A stretch of DNA of 64,000 bases from Rhizoctonia solani (taxonomy: Eukaryota > Basidiomycota > Agaricomycetes > Cantharellales > Ceratobasidiaceae). Of the stretch, positions 10,756 through 24,390 are shown in pieces. The stretch lies in assembly GCF_016906535.1 (NCBI RefSeq), contig NC_057370.1:3038001-3102000 (forward strand), read 5' to 3'. A model generated the notes under the pieces. That model was not told where the DNA came from. It searched no databases and saw nothing but the letters and a program-made list of their open reading frames with translations. Positions within the stretch are counted from its first letter, which is position 1. Every line of letters begins with the position of its first letter. The position numbers and the translations under genes are program-made.

Positions 10756-13700
10756 TCACACCGGACTCTCCTTCAGAATGAGTCATATACAAGAATAGTG
10801 CTATCCTAGATAGAATCCATTCGGGTCATCCAGCCGGAGGGACAGGATGCGCTAGCCGGTCTGGGTTTGAGGGCCTAGCTCGAAAGGTAGTTTTACATTG
10901 ATACCACTGCGGAATGTCACCGATGACGAGACGCAATTGAAAAGTGTGGCGAGATTACAACGTCATACAGCTTTGATCAGTGTTTGTTGTTGACACCCAA
11001 TGCAAGTATTTTGGCGATTCAGGATCCGGCAAGCAAAATATAGCGTCTACGGACAAACTTGGTATCCCCCACTCATCTCGGCCATCTCTCGCCACACACA
11101 CTCATATTTACACTCGCTCACCACGCACACTCGGGCTGTAGGGCTAAGATGTAAAAAAAATCTCGGATGGCCCGTTTTATGCGTAATTTAAAGACAGCCA
11201 AATTGGGAATTTAAGCCGTCAACCCGCGCCGTGGATTTTGAAAATGGTTTACGCGTTCAGAAACCTGGTCACTGTGACAGCATGCAGGTTAATTGCTCGT
11301 AGAAGCAAGAGTGCTTAGGGTTTGTTAATGATTTTATTGGTAATTTTTCTCGCGGTACCAATCATAACACCACACGAGGCCTCAGGTACATGCGCATGCC
11401 CCCCTCCAGAGTTACGTAATGTGCATATAACCAATCATATAGCATCGCGTCGATCACAGCACGAACCGAATGCCCACAGCCAGGAACACATAAAAGTTAC
11501 CAGACTATATGCTCATCTGCCATAATTTAGAAGTAAATTCAATGGCAGTCGAAGCACCTCAGTAGAAGGGTTACGCCATGGTGATCCAGGTGACATTATG
11601 GACGTGGGATTCGACCAAGGGCGAGTCCTCCAAGGGACTATACCTTGTGGGTGATTTTTTTTCCAAACTCTAGTTAATCAATCGATTAATCGAAGGAATA
11701 GGCATTGAGGCTGGATTCATTAGATAATCTTCTATCGCCATTGATGTGCCAGGCCCTTTGGTCCCAGCAGCTCGATTAGTCTCTTTGTTGCGCCTACACG
11801 TGGTGCTGTGCTGGGTAATGCGATAACATTTTACGTGAAATACGCCGCATATAGTCAAGTGAATATCTGATGGCAACACCATGTGCAAAGCATTCAAGAA
11901 CCTGGCAAACCGATGCATATTCGGGGAAAAGTCGAGTCATTTTGGCAACGTGTTAAACAAATCTCTACGGCGCAGGCTAGCAGGCTGGATTTGCACGAAA
12001 CCCTACTTGCCGAGAGGTTTGGGCGCGCATATAGCAAGTTTAAACACACTGGCCACCAGTGTGGTAGGAGCTTAGATGATGCGAGCTACAATATCAAAGT
12101 TTCCGTTTTACAATTATGTGTATTGGGACTTGATCTCACATATACAGAGATATGGATACTGTAAAAAGCCGGCCGCGTGTCTATGGAATAGACTTACATT
12201 TATTTGAGCTTTTGTACCAGAACAATCCATACATAAATACCAGCGCAATCGATGAACTAGTGGGATGCGGAGGCCAGGGTTTATACTGATTTTGATATCG
12301 TGATCATGCCATAAATGCACATAATATATTACGCATATTCTAATTTCAGGATAGATTAGAGAATAACAAAGTTTTAAATAGTGGCGTCAAAGTGTACTAT
12401 TCGTCGAGAAACAAGTGTATCTAAATCCTAACTGCAAGCACACATAGCCGCACAAATTTCCACCCTTACCATCACAACTTTGAATAGTAGAACAAACTAA
12501 ATCGGAGATGGGCGCCAGGAAATGAGGTGGGTAAATTTGTTGCTGCATTAACGTTGGTGGCCCATTGATTTACCGGATAGGCATGGAATAGATAAGAATT
12601 ACTTGCTCCTTGAAGCGAACCCACGCTGTTCGTGCATATGACTGAATTGATAATCTATTCCTAATGGACAAGTGATGGATGGAGTTATATGTTGTTGGTG
12701 GATGCCAACTCTGGGTTGTGTGTTATCGTGCTTAAGCCAATGCTAAGCCTGCTACACATTAGGATGTATCGACGTTTAATATCTGTCACCACGGGTTCAT
12801 GTATGGTTAGATTAGAGCATAACTCAATGGGCTCTATGGAAATATGGCTAGTGCAGACATATACATTAATATCGGCGTGTTAACTTATGCAACTATTGTG
12901 AGCCCAAAATCCAACGAGTAGCCTGAGATAGAAGGTCCTGTATACGTGTATAGCGCTCACCTCAGCAATGAATCTACAGAAAACAAACTATTATGTGTAT
13001 AGCACTGCCAATTTAAACTCCTTGATTAAAATATATCTTTCTTACTCGTAGGGAACATGCGTCAGACTTAAAACAATACTAATATGCCCACAAACGTGAC
13101 AATGAGCTGAGATATCCAAGACTGTAGAATTAACCAAAACGTTTTGGTACAAAACTCGACCTTTAATGGCTGAATGTAGTAGGCGTTTTATCAGTCCAAT
13201 AGTTACAAAGGCGGACAACCAAGTGGTTGATATTAATTTGCTTTAAGATACAACTGCACATCAGTGCAGCAAGACAAAGGTGATTGCCAAAATAGACGCG
13301 CCGTGCTTTAGTTGTCAATCTCAATTTCGGGTATCCAAAAAAGGTTCAAGTTATTTGCCTCTGGTTGCTTTGGTCCTAGGGTGGCACACAACCTGTATGA
13401 ATTTCGACCTCCCTTGCACAACGGTGCACAACGCTTTGACAAGACCGTGCTACCCCATGTACCCATTAGATATATATACGATCATCAGAAAAGAGCGTTG
13501 TTTTAATAATCAGGTGAGCAAATAATATAGCTGACTTGTTCATTCATTTTCCTGTGCTACTACATGCGCAAGTACCATGTAAAGGAGGCTGAGAGGGATG
13601 AACATTATCGGGTGGCAGCAAGTGCACTTAGTACGTGGTGCATGGTAAACACTCGCCGGCGGCTTGAGATAGGAGATGACTAGAGTGGGGTAGGAAATGG

Positions 13701-15385
13701 CCGCGTTCAGTTTATCTTGTGGGAAAGGTTTTTTTTCGGACGAGTTCGCTATGAAAGCCATTCTGCCCCGTTTAACCTTCATAGTATGACTGCGAAGGTA
13801 TTCGACATAGTCTCAAATGGATCTGTTTGGTGAATTCGATAAGTGCTATATTTGTGTCTTGCTAGGAAGAAATAGTAATGACACCGAAAAAAAGCCGACA
13901 CTTATCTTGCAAGAGTAATCGTGCTTCAACAATCGAGGGTTCGGAATTAGCCACGCTCTACGATATCGATAATATCCTAAGCACCGGTATTACTCATGCC
14001 AAGCACCTATAAGGATAGGATGCTACAGTCGTGACATGCTACTTACGACAGGTCAATCCAAAGCACAAGCGACTAAAAGATTGCCATACGAGTAGGAGAG
14101 TGATCGAAGATATGCAACAGCAATTTGTACAAACTTCTTTAAACGTTGGCCAGAGTAACGAAACGGTGTCTGTCGCTCGAATTCACCATGATTGGGGTAA
14201 TATTGAGCGGCCGGTAAGCTTCGGGCAGCAAAGGCGGCTAGTATTATGATGGATGAATGGCCGCTGAAAATAGGATGCGAGCTAAAATTAGGACTAGAAG
14301 TGGCTCATTCCGAGACCATTGATCTTGCGTTTGCCTATCAGGGACTTCAGTGGCCTCCGATAGTTACGTTATTCTATGTAGGAGCCGCACTATCAGCAAA
14401 GCAAGGCTGCATCACGAGCCCCTGTTTGAATTTGTACCAAAGACATTTTATGATCAGAAATAGTGTAAGTCATGTTGTTGCAACCATGAGTCAAGGCAAG
14501 CCGCACCAGAGTGCGATTCGTTCTATCTCTCATGTGGGTGACCGAAAATGGCCTACAATACAGCCATAGCAATTAGGAATACAATCAAATGTGTTGATAC
14601 CGTACACCTATCACGTGGCTTGATGAGCCGCGAATTGGAGCGTCTTACTTCCCACCCTGGGCGTAACCTTGCAGAAACAAGGTGGTGGCTCTGGACGGTT
14701 TACGAGCAGATTTCGAGCACATTCCATAACCTGATCTCTCTGCGGCCAAACGTCCAATCTTTTAAGTCGTAGTACGGAGTGAAGCGAGGTTCACCTTGAC
14801 GGTACTACTCTATTCTGCCCTGTAGACCAATTCGTCGCACTTATCGAGATCGTGCCAAGTTAGGTCGTGTTTGTGATGAGCTCAAATAGGGTTTAATTAA
14901 TTATTCCAGTCAATTGCTGTAAGAGGTGATATATATATGTATGAATACTGTAAGGATGGAGTGCCTAGTCTACGCAATATGCTAGTACTGGCCAGACTAC
15001 ATAGTATTTTTGACAATTGATTCATTTATCTCAAACGCAAGAGAAAGGCTTCCTACAGAAAAAGAATTACGATAACAGTAAAATACAGAATGACAAAGCG
15101 CCAAAATAGTTAGGGCAGGGTAATACAGTGGTATGCGTAGTAGTAATACATATACGTTGAGCGTATATGATGTATGATGAAAAAGTGGGCTGGCTCTATC
15201 CGAGAATTGGAGGCTTTAGGAATATATAGTACTGTGTAGATATATAATTATGAAGTTGTATGAGTAAAAAAGAGGGAATAAAAATTGACAGCGTAGATAG
15301 GAAGCGAAGAGTAGTCGGAGTGAGAGCATAGTGCGTCCATAAAGTTGCATGTGTAAAATCTTGCTGCAGGCAAACCAATAACTTG
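10756..15385. other. AT-rich gene-poor region
   Basis: About 4.6 kb with no ORF I can support. The frames present are short, overlap on both strands and lack domain motifs. Composition is visibly more AT-rich than the genes. I found no long terminal repeat, reverse transcriptase, transposase motif or clear terminal inverted repeat by eye. It may be relic mobile-element sequence, but nothing here proves that. Confidence 0.45.
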
Positions 15386-16994
15386 TTAATTCCAATCGGC
15401 AAGATTATCTGTTTGTCGTTGACAGATAATTTCACCGTTGGGCTCGCGCTTGATCTTGAAAAGGCTTCTTCCCGCTTTGTTGATTGAATGAAAGGATGAC
15501 CAAGATATTTCCTCCAAGCTGGAAATCTGATAGCCAAGGACAGCAGTTGCTGATTCCTCTGCTTCTTGAGTAGTAGCTCCGAACTCGTCACTGCATGATT
15601 GGCAGATTGGTGTCCAAATCGATCCATGTATGCATGTGTTAGAATGTTGAGTACGATGCACCGTGATTGCTTCGGTCGGAGTGAGGTATAGTCCCATGTG
15701 TAGGCGTTTCAGATGCTTGAGCGGACGTAGTTCGTCTGCGAGAGACGACTAAATTTCTCTGGTTAGTGGCGATAATAATAACGGGGCTAGGAATGCTTGT
15801 TCATTCCATCAAATTGTGTATCTTACCGCGTAGTCTGGGGCCCCAATGGATGCAAAATAAGCATCGTGATCGCTTGGAAAATTGCTCCAAAAATGACACT
15901 TGTGGCTTTCATCATAGCTATCCGCACTGGTAGAATAGGCGCTCTCCACTGGGTCGGGTAGTAATCTTGGACTGAAAAGCGTGCACCTTTCGATACGTAA
16001 ATCTTCCAACTGTGGGCACTGAATACAAGCGTTCTGAATCACACGGACGTCGGGCCCGTGAGCGTTGGTAAGCCAGAGTCGGCGAAGTGTGCTCGGAAGC
16101 TGGGGTGCCACCAGTCGATAGTGTCCAATGGACTGGGATATGTTGGCAGGGGTTGGCGCACGGGGAACGAAATCGTTGTGTGCGTCAATAATGACCGTAT
16201 GAAGATTTGGAAAACGCATGAAAACGTCGTCGGCCACTGATTCAGTGAGAGCCGCAGAGAGTACACGGAGTTCCCTATAGTTGTCAAACAAAGGGTTGTT
16301 AGCTGGCCCGGCTTCGCCTCTACCAAATAAAGAAGCATTGGATGTGAATGGCTCCGATAACAAGAGAAAATGTGAGAAATATCTGGTGATGGTGTAACCC
16401 AAGAGAGGAGCTATTGACATATCAGGCGAGTTTAGTTCAAGCCGAAAGTAAACTCCCAAATGCTGGGGCGATTATGAACATAGTACCATGAAACAGGCTT
16501 GTCGCCACAAATGCAAGCCACGAATTAAATAAGCAGGCATGAGTTCACTCACAGAATATGTGTGGATATATGCAGCCTGGCAGCCATATTCCAGTCATCC
16601 CTTTGCGTATAACCATTGTGCTAAACCATCGGGATAAGGTTCGATGTCTGATCCAGCGATTGGTACCGCTCAACCCGCGGATGCTCTCAAAGCTTGGCTT
16701 CGCGGCTACAAGTGGTTGCAAGGAGGTCGAGTCTAGAGGAATTAATGGCCCGCGCATAATTGGCCTCGCAGCTTCATCAATTATGAGGGCGATAATCTCC
16801 ACTGGGAGGGTGCGCTTGGGAAGAGAGGCATTATCCCTTTCGATTTCTGGTTAGTAAGGAAACAGGCTAGTAATTGTTAAGGACACACACCTAGACTTGA
16901 TGTGCGTTCGATCAAATATAACATACCAGATGTAATAAAAAAGATGATAGCCCATAGTTGTTATGAGCCTATGTAACACTGTGAAGAGGGACAT
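15386..16994 (-). CDS. F-box-like/LRR-like family protein, copy 2
   Basis: A short hydrophobic leader exon may start at 16994 (MSLFTVLHRLITTMGYHLF). The next exon (16846-about 16550) has the F-box-like LPVEIIALIIDEAARP and LSRWFSTMVIRKGM. The middle exons (16459-about 15830) hold FPNLHTVIIDAHNDF, LRRLWLTNAHGPDVRVIQ, RIERCTLF and DHDAYFASIGAPDYAV, where an intron follows. An intron inside this stretch (about 16314-16268, GTAGAG...CTATAG) has a GCTAAC branch site. The last exon has HMGLYLTPTEAITVHRTQH, the Cys pair ICQSCSDEF and IKREPNGEI. The region between the His and Cys motifs is about 40 residues shorter than in the other copies. Phases at the first two joins are not clean, so the exact start is uncertain. 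Confidence 0.7.
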
Positions 16995-17415
16995 ATAGTA
17001 GTTGGGATGTCGGGAGATACCCGAACATGCTGCTTTTAACACACTTTACTCCCGAATAATATGGATGTCCGATTTTATCCCATTATATTTCCCTCAACGT
17101 AAAGTTCCGATATCCTGCACTCAAGCATCGGGGAATTTGCCTCGTTTTATTGCAAAATCTTTGGACCCTATAAGCACCGCTCCCGAATCAAGGCAGTTCG
17201 CTGCCTGGTCCACGCGGTGTTCAGTTTGGACATTGGGACATTGGATTTTGCTCAAACACGCTGAACCTACAACGGGGTTGACACACGTATTGTATACATG
17301 TAGCTGGTTACCATCAAGTTTGTTTATCGCAACCACTGTACGAGCCAAGATGTACTATTTCAAACTGAATTTCTGTATAGATAAAGACAGAATAGTATTA
17401 GAAGGGAGGAAAGAT
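16995..17415. other. Spacer between copy 2 and the DUF7330 gene
   Basis: No gene is supported. It should carry the promoter of copy 2 and the terminator of the DUF7330 gene, both on the minus strand. I see no distinctive motif. Confidence 0.35.
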
Positions 17416-18430
17416 TCACTGGTAGTCGCTAGTAAGTGGGTGGGATAGACCCAAACGCGAAACAGACGGATCTCTCAGTCGAAAGGACACCTTTTCTTTG
17501 GGTACTCTCCGTAACTTCCGAGTGATAGACGATAGGGAAAATGGACTGGTTCCGGTCTCTTCGTCCCACATCATCACCCTAACTTCTGCATCCTCGTTTT
17601 CACATCTCACCAAAACAGTGTCGCCGACTAGCTCTCCAGCTACTCGAGCCAAATTTCCAAGTTTTCTCCTAGTACTCCCATCAGGTAGGTATTCGACGTG
17701 CTCGGCGTCTGGCCCTAAAATAGTCAATGCTCTCTCGGAGTAGTAGGCTGGTTTCGCATGCTCGTATGTAAAAAGGCCAGTAAAATCAGATGGAAGTCCA
17801 ATATCAATATCGCCTGGTGTTTGAATCACGAGATCAAATCTACTGATCTGGCTGGTTCTGGTCTATAACGTACATGGACCAAAATCAGTCTCATGTTTGA
17901 GAGTCATATATATAAAGAAGCTTACGATTTTAATGCTAACATTCGCCTCCCTCTTTGCTCCTGTAGCTTCCAATCCCAGGCGTTCATGACCTTCCATTAT
18001 TAATTCAATATCTATCTTTCCAGAGACCGTTCTCAAATCTAATCGTTTGGATTTGGTTTGCACAAGTGGCTTATCAGAGTTGAGGTGCGCAATCCCTTCG
18101 ATGCTTCGGTCAGCACGGGTAATAGATATTTCCGACTCCCCTGGTTGTTCTGCCGCTCGAAGTTGCTTTTGGCGTAGTCGGGACTGTGAATTTGTATGAT
18201 GTATGGTGTAAGTCGAATACTAGTTGCCGAGGAAATGATAAATTAAACGATACAATGTGGAATAAACTATGGTGGGAACGAGAGCACATGTGCGCATCCA
18301 AAAAAGAGCAAGAGAGTGGCAGGGCGCAATCAATGCGCCAGTGCGCCAGTGCGGCTCCTTGGAGCCGAAGACTTTGCGTACTAGTACTCACCAATCCGAC
18401 TTCAGTCTCGTAGGTCGCTGGAGCTGTCAT
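17416..18430 (-). CDS. DUF7330-like domain protein
   Basis: A complete gene of three exons (18430-18392, 18183-17926, 17862-17416), 744 coding bases and 247 residues, all joins in phase 0. The first exon is only 13 codons. The second gives LDLRTVSGKIDIELIMEG and EANVSIKIV; the third gives TPGDIDIGLPSDFTGLF, then ERALTILGP and ELVGDTVLVRCENEDAEVRV. The repeated pattern 'SGKI/GDIDI, strand, glycine turn' and the LPSDF.GLF motif match the fungal DUF7330 domain, which resembles bacterial DUF4097-type adhesin beta-helices. The function is unknown. I see no signal peptide or membrane segment, so the product is probably cytosolic. The first intron is long for this window at about 208 bases. Confidence 0.72.
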
Positions 18431-18799
18431 TTGCAATATCACTTAGTAAGTTCGCAGTGGTCTGTCTGACTAGCTCAACGTTCTAGGGTGTAGTCGTGAG
18501 AGGTGCATATGAGGCTTGGTAAACACGTGTTTCACGCATATGTTCGATGTCATCTTAGCCGGCCCACATACACGTGACAGCTTTGAAGGCTAAGCAAGCA
18601 CCCCTGTACGTGCCACCCCATCACTGGTGCGCCACTCAATGCAGGGAAGTCTAGCCCTTGCTCATGAGGTTACCCCGTGGCAGTCTAAGAGCCAGCTCTT
18701 TCTAATCTAAATATCCTTCTGCACAGAATTACATTACAACAATCTAGTCATTCAAGTTAAGCGAAAATATACAATTCACGCCCGGTTTTTCTCGCTCTA
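18431..18799. promoter_or_regulatory. Spacer between the DUF7330 start and the SEC27 3' end
   Basis: This is the promoter region of the minus-strand DUF7330 gene and the terminator of SEC27. It contains repeated CACGTG-type sequences (ACACGTGTT near 18524 and ACACGTGACA near 18571), possible E-box elements. A regulatory role is inferred. Confidence 0.3.
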
Positions 18800-21700
18800 T
18801 CACGCCTCTACGCCATCCTCGTTTTCACCATGTGGCTGCTCCTCTTTTTCATCGTCCGGCATGTCCCGGCCCTCTTCCTTGGCTAGCGCGGCCTCCCATC
18901 CCTCTTCGAATAGTTCGGGATTGTCGCTTGGATTCACAATCATATCAGCTATCTTTGGTTTGCCATGGCTATCCAAGTCATCGCGCCAGGCGCGTGCTGC
19001 TGTTGGAGCGTAGCTATTTATAGCAAGAGGACCGCGTAGTATTGGGTGTCGTAGGCCATGATGAAGATGCAGCATACGCCACAATCAGCATACAAAGGAG
19101 CGTTTTATGCCCACGGAATGTCACAGTGCAGAACACGAGGACAGCGACGATGCGGATTGCACGTTTAAAAGTAAGAAAAATGACGAATTTGCTCATAATC
19201 AGAATGCGTCGCGAGGCGGATACGGGGGACTAACCTAGGTGCATAGGTTCTCGCAAACAGTGCAGCTTCCGGGGCTCGGTCAGTCTTCACCAGCAACTCG
19301 GCGCATGCCTTCGCATCCCCTAATTGGAGGAGGGATGCAAACGCGATGTTGTTCTGCCCCTTGTCCGCTGCATATGGTTATGGTTCCATCCGATAGCAAG
19401 GTCACCCCGAAGAACGTATCAGGCGAAGTCAAACAAACGGAGAATCGGGGTGGATCAGGCCAGGAAACGATCCAAAAACAGGTGAGAATGGTCGGAAACG
19501 AGTTATGAATGTCACGAAACGATCCTCAAATGGTACCAGTGCCCCACACAGCACAGACCCAGGTCATGATGGGTAATCCCCCCAAGTTGTCCAAAAAATC
19601 AGCCAGAAATCCAAGCCATCACCCCAAAACGATCAAATAGCGTCCCAAACGTCCGACGATAAGTGTTCCAAGAATGTCAAGCAAAAATCAACAAATGCCC
19701 ATCCTGTGCGCAAACTTCCACTTACCGGCAACTCCGCTCAAAGTTTTCAGCCCATCCCGATCTGCACATGCAAGGAGTAAGAGAAGTAGTGAGCTTGTGT
19801 CTCCAGCCTTTTCGAAACACTCTTTGGCGAGTGTGAACTTCCATGCTGCGAGGGCTCGGTCTCCGACTGCCTTCCATTTGGTTTCGTTTTCTGGAGATGG
19901 TGTTTGCTGAGCAATTGTGAGGGCAGTGGTCAAGTCATCCAGTTGGATAGCAAGATCGAATTTGTGGTCTGGATCGGTGGATACTTGAAGGGCGAGTTCC
20001 TTCAAATCTAATTTTATGTATGTCAATCAATGCCCAGGTATGAGTCGACGAAAGGCGAACCCTGAGCCTCCAAGAACCTCGCAATTTTGTTCCTCTGGTC
20101 TTGTGGAACAGTAGGCAATAGCTCGGCTGCAGCATCTAAATCCCCCCTCAAAACAGCTGTTTGGTACTCGACCAGTGCCAGAGACAATGAGTATCCGAAT
20201 ATGTTCATTGCCTGATCTACCACGTAGATTCGATTGTGTGTCGGCATATAACCTAGGACAAACATTGGCCTGCATACAATAACAAGGTTGGTCACAGGTG
20301 TAGAAGTTGATAGGAGGGACCTACGAATCGAATTGCTGCACTGTGTGCGTCTGAGAGCCCACCACATAACTCAAGCGGTTGGTTGAGTTGGTGTATACAA
20401 AACAATCGCCAACCCATTTAGCCGTCTTCACACTACCATGGTGTTAACTAAATGCAGTAAAATAACTTCCACATACTCACGATTCGGGAATCTCAGCAAC
20501 CAACTCAAACGCATCCTCCACACCTTCGTCACCAACTGGTCCCTGTTCGAGGGCAGCAACGTATGCATCCCTGTCAAATTTGAGAACATAGAACGAGTCA
20601 TCGAGGTGATGGCGACGAGTGCGCCATTAGGAGACCAGTAATCTGTCATCCACAGAAAAATCAGCTCTGGGCCATTTGAAAGTGGTCGCATTTTGTACCC
20701 GCGACAGTGCCGAGGTGCATTGGCAAAGTGGCAGGACAAAGAGTACGTACGTTCTTAGCATCCGCCTCGATCCTCCTAACAATCTCGCCACTCTCCCAAT
20801 CCCAAAAAACGACGAATCCGGCTCCAGACCGTGCACTAAGTAGCGTTCCACCGTGCAGCCCGTCAATGGCCCATCCCCCAAGTCCTTTCAGCCCGAGCCA
20901 GATTTCTCTTTAAAGTTCTTGTAAACCTTGACTCGCTGCTTCCCTGTCAACTAGAAATAAGCCCGGACCATCAAGCACTTGGGTTAAACATACCTTCGAG
21001 GACAGCGTAGGTGTTGGAATCCTCTGCCCAAGCAAACGCAGTGCCTTGTCCGAATGACTTATTCCTCCACGCAAGCGCAGTGTAAATAATGTACTCATTG
21101 TCACCGCAGACGGCTACGAAACGACCGTTTGGAGAGTGGGCGATTGTGGATGGGAATATTTCAGTGCTACCAAGTTCGCGCGGGGCGAGAGGTAGTTTTT
21201 GGCCATCAGGTGTGGGGTCCTCTGCCATAGCCAAACGGTCAAAAAAGGCAATTACCAAGATAAGGATAAAACCACTCACCTTGAGTTGTCTGCAAATTAG
21301 CACCTAAAACTTCATTGTTCCTCGCAAAGATAATTTTCCCAGCCTGATCCATGCTAAAGCTCGGTTCCTCCCTTCCAAGTTTGACAACGACTACACCCTC
21401 GTCGAATCCTACTGCCACATCATTGCTGTTACGTTTGTACCCAACACACCATGCGCGCTCGAGGGAATACGACAGGGTGTTTTCGAGCCTGTAGGTATTG
21501 GCGTGCCAGATCTTGACGGTTCCGTCCTCGCTACCAGACACGATTACAGGTAAAAGCGGGTGGAAAATCGCAAAAGACACGTTGGCTGTATGCCCTTCGA
21601 GCGTCTGTATACAGCTTTTGGCGTGGTAATCCCAGACCTTGACGGTACGATCGTCTCCAGTCGTGACGATATAGGGTTTATCGGCGCCGTGGTAGTACTC

Positions 21701-22363
21701 GACGTAGTTTACTCCTTTCTCGTGAGCATCGAGGGTGAAATTGGGTGTCGGATTTCCGAGAGACCAGACTTTGACAGTACGGTCGAGACAGGCGCTGGCA
21801 AAGGTATTGGGGTCTTTGGGATTAACGGCAATATTCATGATGTAGTGTGTATGCCCTCATATAACTATTTATTTCGTTAGTTAGCGACGCGCATAGAGCT
21901 GGACACGCGCACCTGGACACACTTCCACCCTTATCCCAATCCCAAGCCTTGATAGTCATATCGTCACTCCCTGTGAGAACCAGACTTGCAACAGGGTGGA
22001 CACTCAAGCACCGATATAGTCTGGGTGAGCCTCGAAAGCAGCGACCTTTTCATGGGTATTGTAATTGAATGCCCGAAGCTGGAAGTCGTCCGAGCCAGCG
22101 ACAACCAGCTTTTACGAGTAATAAATCGCACACATCGAACAGGAACTTCGGCAACTTCAAATGTTTTGATGAGAGCAGATGTTTCGGTGTTATAGATGTT
22201 CACTTGGCCGTTGTAGAGACCTGTCAAGAGCCATGGCTCAGTCGGGTGCAAGTCCACTGATTTCACTCGATCCGAGCGAGCGAATAATTTCCTCTGTACA
22301 GCGAGTTAATATAGTTATTAATTTACATGTGTCCGGCAAGCTCACGTTGACGTCGAGGAGCAT
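18800..22363 (-). CDS. SEC27: Coatomer subunit beta-prime (COPI)
   Basis: Beta-prime COP, a WD40 subunit of the COPI coat that packages retrograde Golgi-to-ER vesicles and binds dilysine cargo signals. The start exon (22363, MLLDVN) leads to [20 protein letters not shown] and [12 protein letters not shown] repeats follow: [72 protein letters not shown] and [20 protein letters not shown]. Then comes the coatomer WD-associated region ([19 protein letters not shown]) and the helical part ([35 protein letters not shown]), ending in the acidic tail [15 protein letters not shown]. Single-base frame breaks occur near 22105 (TGG/TTGTC) and 22012 (ATC/GG), with likely further ones near 21918 and 21865. 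Because the gene is essential in yeast, sequence error is the likeliest cause. Confidence 0.93.
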
Positions 22364-22567
22364 CGTGCTACGCGACCGCTGCGATGGAGGGCAAAACGAC
22401 GTGGTCTGATCACGTGTCTCCATTTCCGGTAATTGTAATTCGATGGACAGATAACCACACATCAATTCGTACATCCCAAAAATACAAAAAGCCCAATAAT
22501 CCACATTCTATATGCCCACGAAGAAAACAAAGAAAAAGAAAACAGAATTTTCCAAGAATACAACACG

Positions 22568-24378
22568 TTAGCCGTTAACCATGCCTGATAATTGTCGACC
22601 AACAACCACAAACCCAGAGTCCGTTTCCCGCCTTGGGAGGGGGCCCCGAGGTACGGGAGGTTTAACCACCACCACATCCGTACTCGTCTTTTTGCTCTTA
22701 TTAGGGATCCACGTCCCTGTTCTCCTCAGTTCGCCCTTGAGTCCAATCCCTTCGCACCCAAACATCCTTACCCTTCTCAGACTCCCCGCCCGGCGCTCCA
22801 CCAGCCTTCGATCGTTTCTCTGGAGACACGCTCACACCCCCGAAGAGTAAGCGTATCCAAGAGAGGGCACATCGTTTCCTCCTCCTTTTCAAAAATCGAA
22901 GTAAACGGGATCAGTGCTCCCGGCGCGACCGGCGTCTTTTCGGGATCCCCTCCACCTTGAGCGAGAGCGTCGAGAAACCTCCCTGGAATATCTCTCCCGA
23001 TTTCCAACTTGACCAACTCGGGTAAGGACTGTAGTAACCGAATGTTTGGCATCGCTCCCTCGAGTCGTAAATCTACAATATGGTGCCCCCGGGGAAGTCG
23101 AGGTGTGGCCGTCCGCTTCGCAAGGTTCATATCGAGGCGGCGTAATTTGGGGGTATTGAATAGTCTCAATAAGGTAGGCGGAATCGACCCGTTAAGCACC
23201 AAATGCGACAAGAATGGAAGAACAATTGACGGGCCTGAGATATCGGGAACGTTGAGTACAGCATGAGGGGAGATTGTTATCGTGAGTGATTGAAGACACG
23301 CCGCGCCAACCAATGTACCGAAATAAGATGGGAGGTCGTATGTGCGTTCATTGAGGAGTGTATAGAGAGCGACCGGACGGATCCGAGAGCATAGGGGCTC
23401 CATTGCCATGCCATGTTCACCAGTACCACCCTCTCGAGAGCCTCGTTCTCAAAATTCAGTGCCTGTTCCACTCCCACGAAATCTGAGCCCAGGCTTGACC
23501 TCGAAACAATGAGCTCAAGAGACTGCAATGTGCGTGTCCCTCCAGCTTTCGCACAGATGCTAAGTACAGCTTGCATGCCCAGCACATCAGGTGTTCGAAC
23601 GTGAAGGGAAGTCCAAGTGGCGATAAAAGGTAAGACCGGGGTAAACAACCGTTCGATCTGGTGAGAGCGTAACAAGTCCCCCTCCCCTGGTCGTTTAAGA
23701 TTCGACAGTGCATATGAAACCTGATCACCCTGTTCTAGGTCCGGTAAATCTAGCTCGATAGCCAGTGGGAGCCTTTCGCACGCTTGGCATATGCTTTGGC
23801 GCACACGGGCCTCGCATCAAGTCCACCGTAGACCATAGTTCTGGCAACCCCAACGCAAGACGTCGCCATCGCTTGCAGACCAGCATTACCCCCACTCGAG
23901 CGTCATTTTGTCGACCAACCCAATATAATTTCAAGAATAGCCGAGGAAAGACGATTGGCAGGCGTTCGGACAAGCGAATGGAGGCGAGCTATGGCCATGT
24001 GTTTTTGGGCTCTGGTTTCAAATAGAGCGGCGCGAAGCTGGATTCAGAGAGCTCATACTGGTAGATTTCATCTCGTAGGGCTTGAATTTCGTCGGCCTCA
24101 GTTGGGATGTTTCGAGACCCAGGCGAATTGACCAGTATTAGCTCCCTGTGATAAAAAAAAACAAGGGTCAGGAATAAATGATTGGAGAACCAGACAGTGT
24201 TAGAATGAGACAAAAGAGGGGCAAAAAAAGGGAGATATACATACGGAAGCCTGTGTTCCTCCCCCGGATCTTCAGGAAATGGCGCGAGTTTAGGATCTGT
24301 CAATTTTCTTCCATCATTTCGTTTTCGAGAGTTGGTGGGAAAGGTGAACGAACGGCCTAGTGCAAGTTTGATGGACAT
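22568..24378 (-). CDS. F-box/LRR-like protein, a different family
   Basis: The gene starts at about 24378 (MSIKLALGRSFTFPTN). Exon 1 joins exon 2 cleanly (…HRLP|ELILVNSPGS), followed by a short helical stretch (EADEIQALRDEIYQ). The F-box region includes ARVGVMLVCKRWRRLALG and LPELWSTVDL, a pattern common to agaricomycete F-box proteins. An LRR-like C-terminal half follows, with VLSICAKAGGTRTLQSLELI, LPFLSHLVLNGSIPPTLLRL, NTPKLRRLDMNL and LLDTLTLRGCERVS. The frame must change near 23930, 23810 and 23410, so sequence errors or decay are possible. The end is at 22777 in the long frame, or at 22568 if a terminal exon ending VVVGRQLSGMVNG is used. It is unrelated in sequence to the six-copy family. 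Confidence 0.6.
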
Positions 24379-24390
24379 AGTCAACAGGAA

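Noticed and set aside
13280..14772. Several 60-107 codon plus-strand ORFs in the AT-rich island.
   Set aside because: They overlap in different frames and none shows conserved motifs or plausible splicing into a longer protein.
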